Below are positions 1 to 9,077 of a DNA stretch of 64,000 bases, piece by piece. The notes under the pieces are model-generated. The model searched no databases, was not told the DNA's origin, and saw nothing but the letters and a program-made list of their open reading frames with translations. Within the stretch, counting starts at the first letter, position 1. Each line of letters begins with the position of its first letter. The translations under genes were made by a program, and so were the position numbers. The stretch comes from Marinoscillum sp. 108 (GTDB lineage Bacteria; Bacteroidota; Bacteroidia; Cytophagales; Cyclobacteriaceae). The DNA is taken from assembly GCF_902506655.1 (NCBI RefSeq), contig NZ_LR734808.1, positions 2,356,001 through 2,420,000 of the forward strand, given 5' to 3'.

Positions 1-1441
1 TGATGGCCTTATCAAACTCCAGTGTTCCGATACCACCATTGCCTCCTCTTCCCAGCTGTGAGGAAGTAAAAGTGCCCTCTCTATAAGAAGTAACACCAGC
101 TCCCAGTGTAGATTTGAAACTAAGCCAATCAAGGATCTTAACCTCCGCAAAACTATTGACCTGAAACCTGTCAGTAATTCTTTCACGATCTATGCCATTG
201 GCAATGGCTACCGGGTTGTCAATATTATCTCCCAATTTGGATTGAGTATAATTGCCATCTGCATCACGCACCGGTGTGTCAGGTTCCAACCTGGCTGCTG
301 CTCCTAGCACGCCTGTGTTACTTGATCCTCCGGTAGTTTCCTGGGTAAGCACACCATTTTGGATGCTCCTTCTACCATAAAGATTCACTCCGAGATTTAC
401 CCTGTCAGATGCCGTAAAAGACAAATTACTGGTAATTGAGTAGCGCTCATAATCTGAATTCACTACGACACCTTCCTGCTCAAAATGCGTAGCAGATATG
501 TAATATTTCGATGAAGGACTCCCTCCACTTACAGACACCTGATTATTCCAAATATGACCTGATCTTAAAATTTCGTCCTGCCAGTCAGTATCTACATCAG
601 GATTGTAATCATAATTTGGAAGGACCTCCAGAATATAATCTCTGAAGTCTTCTCCTGATAACAAATCCAAACGGTCACTGGCCTCCTGATAAGAATAAGA
701 ACTATTGAAGTCAACCTTCATCTTACCTTCTCCACCACTTTTGGTAGTGATCAATAGCACACCATTGGCTGCCCGTGATCCGTAGATAGCAGTGGCAGAC
801 GCATCTTTCAAAATCTCCATGGATTGAATATCCTGTGGAGGTGGCATTTCACCGCCAACAAAGCCATCGACTACTCTAAGTGGCTCACTACTGGCATTGA
901 TAGAACTTCCTCCTCTTATTTTCAGGCTGAAGTTAGCTCCTGGCTCACCTCCGTTGGTAGATTGAATCTGCACACCGGCTGCCCGGCCTTGAAGTGTTTG
1001 TACAGCGCTCAACGCAGGAAAAGCGTTTAATTCTTCGGATTTTATCGAAGATAATGCCCCTGTATTATCACTTTTTCGCACTGATCCGTACCCAACTACC
1101 ACAATTTCATTGAGCTGCTGTAGATCCATCTCTATCGACACATCTATCTCAGACCTTCCAGCCACCTGCACCTCAGTGTTCACATACCCAACAAAACTCA
1201 CACGCAAAACAGCAGTCTGAGGGTCGGATACAGTAATTGAGTAGCGTCCATCCACATCAGTAATGGTACCATTGGAAGTACCTTTCTCGAGAACCGTAGC
1301 ACCCGGTATGCCGAGACCGTCCTCGGCCGAAGCAACAACGCCGGACACAGTCATTTGTGCAGACGCTAAATACGACACAAAGCACATCGCTAATAACGCT
1401 ACGTACTTGCTCTTAATCTTCAATAGTAATAGTCTTCTCAT
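1..1441 (-). CDS. SusC/RagA-type TonB-linked outer membrane receptor, N-terminal part (truncated by window edge)
   Basis: This is an open minus-strand frame from an ATG at 1439-1441 to the left edge, about 480 codons with no stop, so the C-terminal barrel lies outside. It reads a signal peptide (LLAMCFVSYLASAQ), a carboxypeptidase-like regulatory domain (GVVASAEDGLGIPGATV, then GTITDVDGRYSITV), then a TonB plug. The plug carries the family signatures VVGYGSVRKSDNTGALS, LRVVDGFVGGEM and LKDASATAIYGSRAANGV. SusC proteins import oligosaccharides or other large nutrients together with a SusD lipoprotein, which would lie beyond the left edge. Palindromic operator candidates sit just upstream and a GntR gene lies 2.1 kb away, suggesting substrate-controlled expression. 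The substrate cannot be read from this part. The family call is firm. Confidence 0.93.
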   Translation of the reverse strand, partial: MRRLLLLKIKSKYVALLAMCFVSYLASAQMTVSGVVASAEDGLGIPGATVLEKGTSNGTITDVDGRYSITVSDPQTAVLRVSFVGYVNTEVQVAGRSEIDVSIEMDLQQLNEIVVVGYGSVRKSDNTGALSSIKSEELNAFPALSAVQTLQGRAAGVQIQSTNGGEPGANFSLKIRGGSSINASSEPLRVVDGFVGGEMPPPQDIQSMEILKDASATAIYGSRAANGVLLITTKSGGEGKMKVDFNSSYSYQEASDRLDLLSGEDFRDYILEVLPNYDYNPDVDTDWQDEILRSGHIWNNQVSVSGGSPSSKYYISATHFEQEGVVVNSDYERYSITSNLSFTASDRVNLGVNLYGRRSIQNGVLTQETTGGSSNTGVLGAAARLEPDTPVRDADGNYTQSKLGDNIDNPVAIANGIDRERITDRFQVNSFAEVKILDWLSFKSTLGAGVTSYREGTFTSSQLGRGGNGGIGTLEFDKAI

Positions 1442-1496
1442 AATTTAAATCAACTAAACAATAGAAAAAAAATTGAACTGATTGATCGGTCAATTG

Positions 1497-1510
1497 ATTG
1501 GTCAACCAAT
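1497..1510. promoter_or_regulatory. Operator candidate, ATTGGT-CA-ACCAAT
   Basis: Perfect 6-bp arms around a 2-bp centre, about 56 bp upstream of the susC ATG. A looser copy (TTGATCGGTCAA) abuts it at 1482-1493. The layout fits FadR/FCD-type GntR operators, which typically resemble TGGTnnnACCA. The link to the GntR gene at 3577-4314 is inference. Confidence 0.55.
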
Positions 1511-1664
1511 TGCACTTGGGAGCAATATAACTATTTTCAATAAGATCACAAGGAAATTAAAAATAATTCAGTCTTGAGAGCACAAAGGCATTTCATTTTA
1601 TAAATATGGTAATTGGCTATTCTCGAACCCCTCAGGGGGCTTTCTCGCGTAAGAAATCTCAAAA

Positions 1665-1676
1665 TTGGTCGACCAA
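1665..1676. promoter_or_regulatory. Operator candidate, TTGGTCGACCAA
   Basis: A perfect 12-bp palindrome in the middle of the susC / PKD-lipoprotein intergenic region, with the same core as the copies at 1497 and 2316. Confidence 0.55.
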
Positions 1677-1964
1677 ACTTTTTTTTGTTGACTCTCCTGC
1701 AACGCATTGCACTCCATAGCCTGGAATTTTGAAGGCACTTATGCTGACATATATACCATAATAGGCTCATAAAGCACATATTTACACTTATGCCTGACAA
1801 TTCTTTTAGATCCTGACGCAAGTCTCTGCCGCTCTCGTGACTCACCCCCCACACTACCCAAATCATCCATTGATCACCATGTTTACGAACTCCTTTGGGC
1901 AAACTGGAGCTCACCAGATCACACCAACAATCAATTACCAAAATAGAATTTTTTAACGAAAAAC

Positions 1965-1974
1965 TGGTCTACCA
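1965..1974. promoter_or_regulatory. Operator candidate, TGGTCTACCA
   Basis: TGGT-CT-ACCA has perfect 4-bp arms and is followed by AAT as in the other copies. It is the weakest of the four sites. Confidence 0.4.
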
Positions 1975-2315
1975 ATTTAAAATTGCTTAATTTACCAATC
2001 AATAATTAGCAAATTCACTTTTTCATTCTTCTGAATGGTCGAATAATTAAGGACGAATCCAATGGAAATGGCACCTTATTTTAAGACCCGGACCAAATGC
2101 ATGAAGACTGGATTCAAATGAATGAAGAAGTAACTGGTGAAAAGGGAATTATTACCATTCAAAATCCCAAAAGCCCTTAGAATCTGCAACCTGTTGCATT
2201 TCATTAAAATAAAAATTCAACAAATCACTCAACGCTGACAGTATAAAAATTATAAAAAAAAGAATTTCAACACCATTTTGATTGATTTCTTGCAATACAA
2301 CTTTCAATACTCTAT

Positions 2316-2329
2316 ATTGGTCGACCAAT
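2316..2329. promoter_or_regulatory. Operator candidate, ATTGGTCGACCAAT
   Basis: A perfect 14-bp palindrome 50 bp upstream of the PKD-lipoprotein start, placed to block or modulate its promoter. A degenerate copy (TTGGAGAACCAT) follows directly. It has the same core as the 1665 site, so the two divergent genes probably share a regulator. Confidence 0.6.
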
Positions 2330-2378
2330 TATTGGAGAACCATTAATTATCTTTTTTTCTACTAAACTCAAATTAATT

Positions 2379-3287
2379 ATGAAACGAACATTTCTATCCG
2401 GCAAGAAGGCAACGGCCTTTTTCTCAAGAGGCCTAGCGGCAACTATATTGGCCTTTGGGGCTCTTACCTTCGCAACATCTTGTGGAGAAGATGAGAAAGT
2501 CGATCCTCCAGTACCCGCAGCAGCGTCTTTTGTCGCTCAAGTGGATGTATTCGAGGTGACCTTCGTTAACTCGTCTACTGGCGCTGTAAGTTCTGCTTGG
2601 GATTTTGGAGATGGCAACACCTCTACAGAGCTTAATGTAGTGCACACTTACACCTCACCAGGTGACTACACTGTAACACTAACCGTAACAGGTGAAGCTG
2701 AAGACACAGATACTGCTGAAGAAGTAGTGTCAATCGTTATCCCAGAGTCATCTTTTGAAAATGGTGATTTTGATCTGTATCCTGCTGACCATGAAATGTA
2801 CCAGGCCAACAATGACATGTGGGAACCACCAACTGCAGATGATGGCTGGACAGGACGTGAAGGCTTCAGAGCTGGCGGTATGACCACTGACGGTAAAAAG
2901 CTTGAGGATGGCACTAAAACCAATGGTCTTAAAATTTACGGCCCAGAGCGAGGCGCATACCAGGTAGTTGATGTGGTTCCAGGCGCTACTTACGTAGTTA
3001 CATTCGAAGCAGCAACTGAAGTAATTGACGAGCCAGCTGTTGACTTAGTATCTGCTTATATTCTCTCTGAGGAAATTAAAACAGAGGCGGCTATCACAGA
3101 GGCTAACACCATGGCCAAGGTCACGGTAACCAGCTACCCTACTGCAGCTAAGGGTGAGTTCCAAACTTATTCCATGGAATTCACAGCAACCACCGACAAA
3201 GTGCTTTTCTTCCTCATCAGTGATGATCCACTTGTGGATGGAACTCGTGAAGTTTGGACAGATAACTACGTTATCGATTTCAAATAA
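2379..3287 (+). CDS. PKD-domain surface lipoprotein with a putative carbohydrate-binding C-terminal domain
   Basis: 302 residues. The N-terminus is a long lipoprotein signal ending FATSC with the lipidated Cys at about residue 35, followed by an acidic linker (GEDEKVD). A PKD domain spans about 45-120 (AWDFGDGNTSTE, then VVHTYTSPGDYTVTLTV). Residues 126-302 look like a galactose-binding-like beta-sandwich of the kind found in CBM proteins (ENGDFD near its start, FFLISDDP near its end). Outer-membrane PKD lipoproteins of this plan are common in Bacteroidota polysaccharide loci as glycan-binding proteins. The gene is transcribed divergently from susC, has an operator candidate 50 bp upstream and a strong terminator after it. 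Binding function is inferred from architecture and context. Confidence 0.8.
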   Translation: MKRTFLSGKKATAFFSRGLAATILAFGALTFATSCGEDEKVDPPVPAAASFVAQVDVFEVTFVNSSTGAVSSAWDFGDGNTSTELNVVHTYTSPGDYTVTLTVTGEAEDTDTAEEVVSIVIPESSFENGDFDLYPADHEMYQANNDMWEPPTADDGWTGREGFRAGGMTTDGKKLEDGTKTNGLKIYGPERGAYQVVDVVPGATYVVTFEAATEVIDEPAVDLVSAYILSEEIKTEAAITEANTMAKVTVTSYPTAAKGEFQTYSMEFTATTDKVLFFLISDDPLVDGTREVWTDNYVIDFK

Positions 3288-3314
3288 GCGCTATCAAAGC
3301 TTAGAATCAAGTAT

Positions 3315-3354
3315 AAAAAAAGGCCGTCTCAAATGTTTGAGGCGGCCTTTTTAT
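3315..3354 (+). terminator. Rho-independent terminator of the PKD-lipoprotein gene
   Basis: A GGCCGtCTCAAA stem pairs with TTTGAGgCGGCC around a very short loop and is flanked by A-run and T-run, 30 bp after the stop at 3287. Confidence 0.85.
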
Positions 3355-3445
3355 TTCCAATTGATTTCTATGGAGTTAATTGTCGAGCTCTCAATTTCCC
3401 TAGTTCAAAGGCCGCTCACTTTATTGATCTCGGCCTTCTTTAATA

Positions 3446-3479
3446 AAAAAGGCTGCCCTTCTGAGACAGCCTCTTTTTT
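3446..3479 (-). terminator. Terminator hairpin between convergent genes
   Basis: GGCTG pairs with CAGCC between A6 and T6 runs, so it can act on both strands. On the minus strand it lies about 100 bp past the GntR stop. Confidence 0.6.
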
Positions 3480-3576
3480 ATATTTCATTCCGACATTCAT
3501 TGCTAAGTGTATCTCAAGCTGGAAACTTGATAAACTAGTAGGTCAAATTCAACCTAAGCTGTTCGTCAGTCTTTGC

Positions 3577-4314
3577 TTACTTTTCAGCAACTGCCGATTC
3601 ACTGATATTGCTTTGAGTCAATGAAAAACTCAATATATCACTCAAATGCTCTTTCATGGAGTCAGCAGCCTCATCAGGTCTTTTCTGCTCAATGTGCTCC
3701 AATATCTTGTAATGTTCATCCAAAGCGGTAACTGGGCGATCACCCCCGCATACATTGTTTTCCTTGAAGTAGGTAAGAATGTCTGGGGTTATAATCAACA
3801 TGAGGGATGTAAGCACCGAGTTCTTACTAGCTTCAGCTATTTTCAAGTGGAACAACAAGTCACACTCCACTGAATTTTTACCCTCTGAAACAACCTTTTC
3901 GTAATCCGACAATGCACTGGCAATGGATCCAATGTCCTCATTGGTTCTGCGCATAGCCGCAAAACGTGCAGCATTTACCTCCAAAAGAACTCTGGTTTCT
4001 ACCAAAGCATGAAAATCACTTCCCTGCAATTCAAGCACGTCGGAGATAAGTCCTTCAAGGGCCCCGATTCCAAAACCAGCCACCACTGTACCACTCTGTG
4101 GAAGAGTCTTTAAAATACCGTAAAATTCCAGTTTGCGAATAGCATCTCTCACATAAGTTCTGCCTACCCCAAAGCGTTCGCTCAGCATGCGCTCTGCTGG
4201 TAGCCTATCTCCCGGCTTCAATTGACCAGAAGAAATCAGTTCCTTAATCTGTTTGATGATTTTATCCCCCGGTTTTTCAATGACAATCTCCTTAAAGTTA
4301 TTTAGCAAATCCAT
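3577..4314 (-). CDS. GntR-family transcriptional regulator, FadR/FCD subfamily
   Basis: 245 residues. An N-terminal winged helix (about 12-80; RLPAERMLSERFGVGRTYVR and LKTLPQSGTVVAGFG) is joined to an all-helical FCD effector domain (about 95-230). Likely metal/effector residues are D152, H156, H201 and H223. FCD regulators usually bind small organic acids such as uronate or lactate derivatives and release a TGGT/ACCA-type operator. Four such palindromes occur upstream of susC and the PKD lipoprotein, so this is the probable local repressor. In marine Bacteroidota such regulators often accompany uronate (for example alginate) utilisation loci, but no lyase lies in the window, so the ligand is unknown. 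Confidence 0.9.
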   Translation of the reverse strand: MDLLNNFKEIVIEKPGDKIIKQIKELISSGQLKPGDRLPAERMLSERFGVGRTYVRDAIRKLEFYGILKTLPQSGTVVAGFGIGALEGLISDVLELQGSDFHALVETRVLLEVNAARFAAMRRTNEDIGSIASALSDYEKVVSEGKNSVECDLLFHLKIAEASKNSVLTSLMLIITPDILTYFKENNVCGGDRPVTALDEHYKILEHIEQKRPDEAADSMKEHLSDILSFSLTQSNISESAVAEK

Positions 4315-5030
4315 GACGTTTGGTTAATTATTGGTGTCGATTTTGACCAGCCCATTCTAAATTATATTCTCTTCAAAACTTAAACCACTTTTTATACATT
4401 TTTTTACTCCGAACAGTTCCGTCCACCACAAAAAGGACCCTTAAATATAATAAAAGCACATTTGAGCAAGCATTTAGTGGAAATGGACATTAATCGAATG
4501 AAAGATAAACATAAATTTTCAGCCTAAAATCCACGACTCACCAGAGATTATCTCTCTATCGTCATCGACGGGTAAATCACATATAAAGGAATTATAAAGG
4601 CCTTTCAGACGGGAATATATCATTATCGAGATAATTCCGGATCAAGCAATATTCGTGTGGGGTAACTCCATATAGTTATATTTTGTAAGACCAAATTAAT
4701 TTACTGCGGATTCAGAAACGTAGGGACGCAAAGGAGGGCGGGGCATCCAAGGCAAGTGTGAATCATTTTGACTCTAACAATTACTAAAAAAAGCCCTTAT
4801 GCGATTAGTCAAAATGATTTTTTGCGTTGGTGCCTTTTCTTTTGCTTCGTTTTCTTTGGGCAAGCAAAGAAAATGAAGAGTAAATAGCCAATGAGTTGGA
4901 TCGGGTCTATGAGATGTCAGATCACGTTTCACTGCCATCCTTAATGCAATCTCGCCACAGTAATTCCGCTTGATCCATAATTCCTCACTGCCTCCTAGGC
5001 CCAAGCACAAGGGAAATGATGGCAGTAAAC
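4315..5030. other. Intergenic region with no convincing gene; repeat-like and GC-rich blocks
   Basis: About 715 bp upstream of the GntR gene. A GC-rich block at about 4709-4760 (GTAGGGACGCAAAGGAGGGC) interrupts AT-rich DNA. A 78-codon minus frame at 4774-5010 contains a CLPKENEAKEKAP-type string, which I recall as a frequent spurious ORF from an interspersed Bacteroidota repeat. I therefore do not call it a gene. Confidence 0.5.
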
Positions 5031-5060
5031 AAAAAAAGCCACTCGAATGAGTGGCTTTTT
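5031..5060 (-). terminator. Terminator of tRNA-Glu
   Basis: AGCCACTC pairs with GAGTGGCT around a GAAT loop (5037-5056) and is followed on the minus strand by a T-run, directly after the tRNA 3' end. Confidence 0.85.
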
Positions 5061-5061
5061 G

Positions 5062-5133
5062 TAGTCCGTAGGGGAATCGAACCCCTGTTACCAGGATGAA
5101 AACCTGGCGTCCTAACCCCTAGACGAACGGACC
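5062..5133 (-). tRNA. tRNA-Glu (anticodon UUC)
   Basis: A 72-nt cloverleaf. The acceptor GGUCCGU pairs with ACGGACU (one G-U at the tip). The anticodon stem CCAGG/CCUGG encloses loop UUUUCAU (anticodon UUC). The T arm is AGGGG-UUCGAUU-CCCCU, and the discriminator is A. CCA is not encoded. It stands alone with its own terminator. Confidence 0.95.
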
Positions 5134-5396
5134 ATTTTGTTTTTGGTGCTGCAAAAATAGATAAGCTCTTTTATTATGCAAATGTTGACCGCAATTATTT
5201 TCAAAAAAAATTCCTCACAAAATAATTCTCTTCAAGAGCCCATCCCCGTTGTAAATTTTTCAAAATCCGGCTCAAAAAACTAAAAATCCACCAGCGTTGG
5301 AATTATATATGCCCACCAACCAAAGATAATATCGAAACAGCCCTGAGGCTCAGGACAGTAGAGCTGAAAATACTAAAAAAGTGTTCTTTTTGGAAA
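5134..5396. other. Intergenic region upstream of gapdh
   Basis: AT-rich and without an ORF of note. The only recognisable element is the promoter at its right end, listed next. Confidence 0.6.
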
Positions 5397-6472
<1,076 letters not shown>

Positions 6473-6490
6473 GCATTCACAAATCATTAA

Positions 6491-6527
6491 AAAAGGGGTT
6501 CGGACTATCGTCTGAACCCCTTTTTTT
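6491..6527. terminator. Bidirectional terminator between gapdh and the amylase gene
   Basis: GGGGTTCgGAC pairs with GTCtGAACCCC around TATC, flanked by A-run and T7. It can serve both convergent genes. Confidence 0.88.
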
Positions 6528-6551
6528 ATTCTGCTGGTTAGAACCACCGGA

Positions 6552-8894
6552 TTACTTCACCACAATCTTCCGCGTATATTGCTCATCATTCACCGATACC
6601 CTCACGATATACATGGCATTGGAAGGCGGCAACTGGCTCGCATGAAAAGTGATTTGATGCCCACCCTCAGCTAAATCTGAATCAAAAAGTTTCATACTCT
6701 GTCCGCTCGTATTGAAGACCTCCAACCTGACATGGGCGGCTGTTTTCAAACTAAATGACACACTGGCTTGAGAGAAAAATGGATTGGGATAGATGGTCAG
6801 GTCATTGTCATCAAAAATAGCTGCCCGGCTACCACTACCAGACCAGCTGCCATTGGCATAATAAGACGTAGGCCCACAGGTATACAAGTCAGCCGTCTGA
6901 TTGGCTCCATTGTTATTGAAGATCACATTGGAGCAATTGGCCGGGATCACTCCATAGTACCAACCGTCACCATTGTTAGTCAGTGTACTACCAGGCCAGC
7001 CATTGGTGTAGGTCTGTCCATCCCCCCAGGCATAAAAGTGGGAGTAGCCCTGAACGTAAACTGTGAGGGTACTTCCGCCTCCATTGGGATCAGTGGCATA
7101 CCATGCTCCATTGCTGTAATAGGGAGAGTCACTACAGGTGTACAAATCACTGGTCTGGTTACTTCCATTGTTGCTAAAAATGATGTTGGCACAGTCCTCC
7201 GAAATGCTAATTTCACTCCATCCATTAGGACCAGTACCCAGTGCTGACCCTGGCCAGGCGCCAAGAAGTGGGTTCAAATTGGCATCCCAGGCATAGGCGT
7301 GCGTGTAGCCCTGGGCATATACCGTCATAGAGCCAGAGGAACCTCCTCCGCCACCTCCTGGCTCGCTTGCATACCAAGTGCCATTCTCATAGTAAGGCAT
7401 GTCATTGCAAGTGCTAAGGTCTGCTGTCTGGCCAGCTCCATTGTTGCTGAAGATCACGTTCGAGCAGTCTGCGGAGATGGTCACTTCATTCCATCCACCA
7501 GCCCCGGCAGTCATCGCCGTGCCTGGCCAGGCGCCAAGGAGTGGATTTTGATTACTATCCCAGGCATAAGCATGACTATAACCCTGCACATATACGGTCA
7601 TGGAGCCACCTCCGCCTCCACCACCTGTGCCTCCTTCAGACCATACAGCATAGTTGGTTCCTGATGCAGCCAAAGTCCAGGTACTACCCATCCCCTCAGC
7701 CGCAGGATCTCCCCAGTTGCCATAACCCATCTTCAGGAAAACAGAATGGATATCTCCCGCAATGGAGGCCACGTACAATCCATTTTCGCTCCGATGAATC
7801 GTGACCGGGCTCTCACTATGAATCCCGGCATCCTTCCTCACCTGGATCAGCGCCTTGATCTCGTTGGTCACCGCTGATCCCCACTCATACATGTGCGGCC
7901 AGTAGATACAGGGTACTCCTGGGTGAGTCAGCAGGTAGGCGTAAGACTGACCTACATTGTTACCATTCAATACATTGTTGCCGGGATCGTAATCCGGAGT
8001 GTCATGGTTTTCAATAAAAGTGGTATAATGCCGTGGGTCCCAGCCAATACCTCCTGAAGGTGCCCCCTGAGTAGACAGATATGAATAATTATTATCCTTA
8101 ATCACCGCCTTGAGGGTGTAATAAGTGGAAAAATCAAAGGCTGTAGAGCCGGTGGCATTTACCCAGTCCTGAACCACTTGCTTGTTGGCACTCCAGTTTT
8201 CACCTACAGAAAATGTGGGATTGGTGTGACCGTTATATACTGTGAAATAATAAGGATCAAACCCATGTACAAAGTCGTAACGCCAGCCGTCATAGCCAAT
8301 GGCTTTCAGATTGTCCAAAAAAGCCTTGATGTCGTTCTGCACAAAGCCCTGCGAATGATCAATATCCCTGGCAGCAGCGTATGGGGTACCCGAGTCGTTA
8401 TTGCCTCTCAGAGAGATTCCACTATAAGCCGAATTGCTCCAGACCTCATCGTCACCGGTAATGGAGTTGGTTCCCCAGGTAGGGTTGGTGAAATCCACCC
8501 AATTGGTTGACCCCACCCGATGGTTGACCACAATGTCTGCAATGGCTTCTATACCCAATCCATTCAGGGTAGAGAGCAGGCTCTGATGCTCAGCCAGTGA
8601 TCCATACGAGTTAGCGAAATTATTGAGTTCTCTGGGGAGGTAGCCCTCCAATGACCCGGCATCACTCGGAGGCGGAAGCCAGATCATGTCAATACCGGCG
8701 GCATTCATATCCGCAGATTTGCCTTCCAAATGACTGTACCAGTCACCCGGATAATCATGAGAAGATTCCCAGTAAAAACCCTGGAGAAGCACCCGGCCAT
8801 CATTGGCGGCCTGGGCACCGGCGCTCATCATGAGCAGTAAAAAAGCGATAGAAAGTAAGAGGTGTTTCATCATTGATTGGATTTTGGTTAGCAT
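6552..8894 (-). CDS. Secreted alpha-amylase (GH13) with three tandem starch-binding-like modules and T9SS sorting domain
   Basis: It hydrolyses alpha-1,4-glucan outside the cell. I start it at the ATG at 8892-8894, because the longer frame begins with TTG; ATGs at 8873 and 8870 are alternatives that shorten the signal peptide (LLLSIAFLLLMMSAGAQA). In numbering of the longest frame the GH13 barrel covers about 40-410. Region I is DIVVNHR, nucleophile D214 is in GWRYDFVHG, acid E239 is in GENW, and D305 is in FIENHDT. Three modules of about 80 residues follow, each with VY-QGY, WPG and VIF-NNG-QT motifs (about 439-514, 530-606, 617-690). They resemble CBM26 and are separated by Gly-rich linkers. 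The last 85 residues are a T9SS type-A sorting domain (LTIYPNPF to RKIVVK). The CBM family number is my best judgement. Confidence 0.93.
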   Translation of the reverse strand: MLTKIQSMMKHLLLSIAFLLLMMSAGAQAANDGRVLLQGFYWESSHDYPGDWYSHLEGKSADMNAAGIDMIWLPPPSDAGSLEGYLPRELNNFANSYGSLAEHQSLLSTLNGLGIEAIADIVVNHRVGSTNWVDFTNPTWGTNSITGDDEVWSNSAYSGISLRGNNDSGTPYAAARDIDHSQGFVQNDIKAFLDNLKAIGYDGWRYDFVHGFDPYYFTVYNGHTNPTFSVGENWSANKQVVQDWVNATGSTAFDFSTYYTLKAVIKDNNYSYLSTQGAPSGGIGWDPRHYTTFIENHDTPDYDPGNNVLNGNNVGQSYAYLLTHPGVPCIYWPHMYEWGSAVTNEIKALIQVRKDAGIHSESPVTIHRSENGLYVASIAGDIHSVFLKMGYGNWGDPAAEGMGSTWTLAASGTNYAVWSEGGTGGGGGGGSMTVYVQGYSHAYAWDSNQNPLLGAWPGTAMTAGAGGWNEVTISADCSNVIFSNNGAGQTADLSTCNDMPYYENGTWYASEPGGGGGGSSGSMTVYAQGYTHAYAWDANLNPLLGAWPGSALGTGPNGWSEISISEDCANIIFSNNGSNQTSDLYTCSDSPYYSNGAWYATDPNGGGSTLTVYVQGYSHFYAWGDGQTYTNGWPGSTLTNNGDGWYYGVIPANCSNVIFNNNGANQTADLYTCGPTSYYANGSWSGSGSRAAIFDDNDLTIYPNPFFSQASVSFSLKTAAHVRLEVFNTSGQSMKLFDSDLAEGGHQITFHASQLPPSNAMYIVRVSVNDEQYTRKIVVK

Positions 8895-9077
8895 TTTAAA
8901 ATTTGTGATAACCAATCTCCCCTCTTATACCCTCTCATTCGCCTCATTTCATAACGCGAGACGGATCACATAGCCCGATTGATCCAGTGACACCATGATA
9001 TCTCACATCAAAAAAATGCCCCTGAGGCGCTCAAAATAGATTAAATGTAGAAAATCGTGTGAATTTTAGTGGTACTA

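Larger units (their letters stand above)
1442..2378. other. Divergent intergenic region with four related palindromes
   Basis: This is a 937-bp AT-rich gap between the divergent susC and PKD-lipoprotein genes. I see no convincing gene. A 131-codon minus-strand frame at 1546-1941 has no recognisable domain and contains an operator palindrome. What stands out are four copies of a TGGT-NN-ACCA inverted repeat, listed separately. The 5' untranslated regions of both neighbours must lie here. Confidence 0.7.

Noticed and set aside
1546-1941. 131-codon minus-strand frame in the susC/PKD intergenic region
   Set aside because: No signal, domain or biased composition; it contains an operator palindrome and its rightmost part overlaps regulatory DNA.
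4774-5010. 78-codon minus-strand frame with a CLPKENEAKEKAP string
   Set aside because: Matches my memory of a recurrent spurious ORF in an interspersed Bacteroidota repeat near RNA genes; no promoter or domain.
6768-7664. Plus-strand frames opposite the amylase modules
   Set aside because: Shadows of the repeated minus-strand modules; the minus frame carries the catalytic, CBM-like and T9SS motifs.
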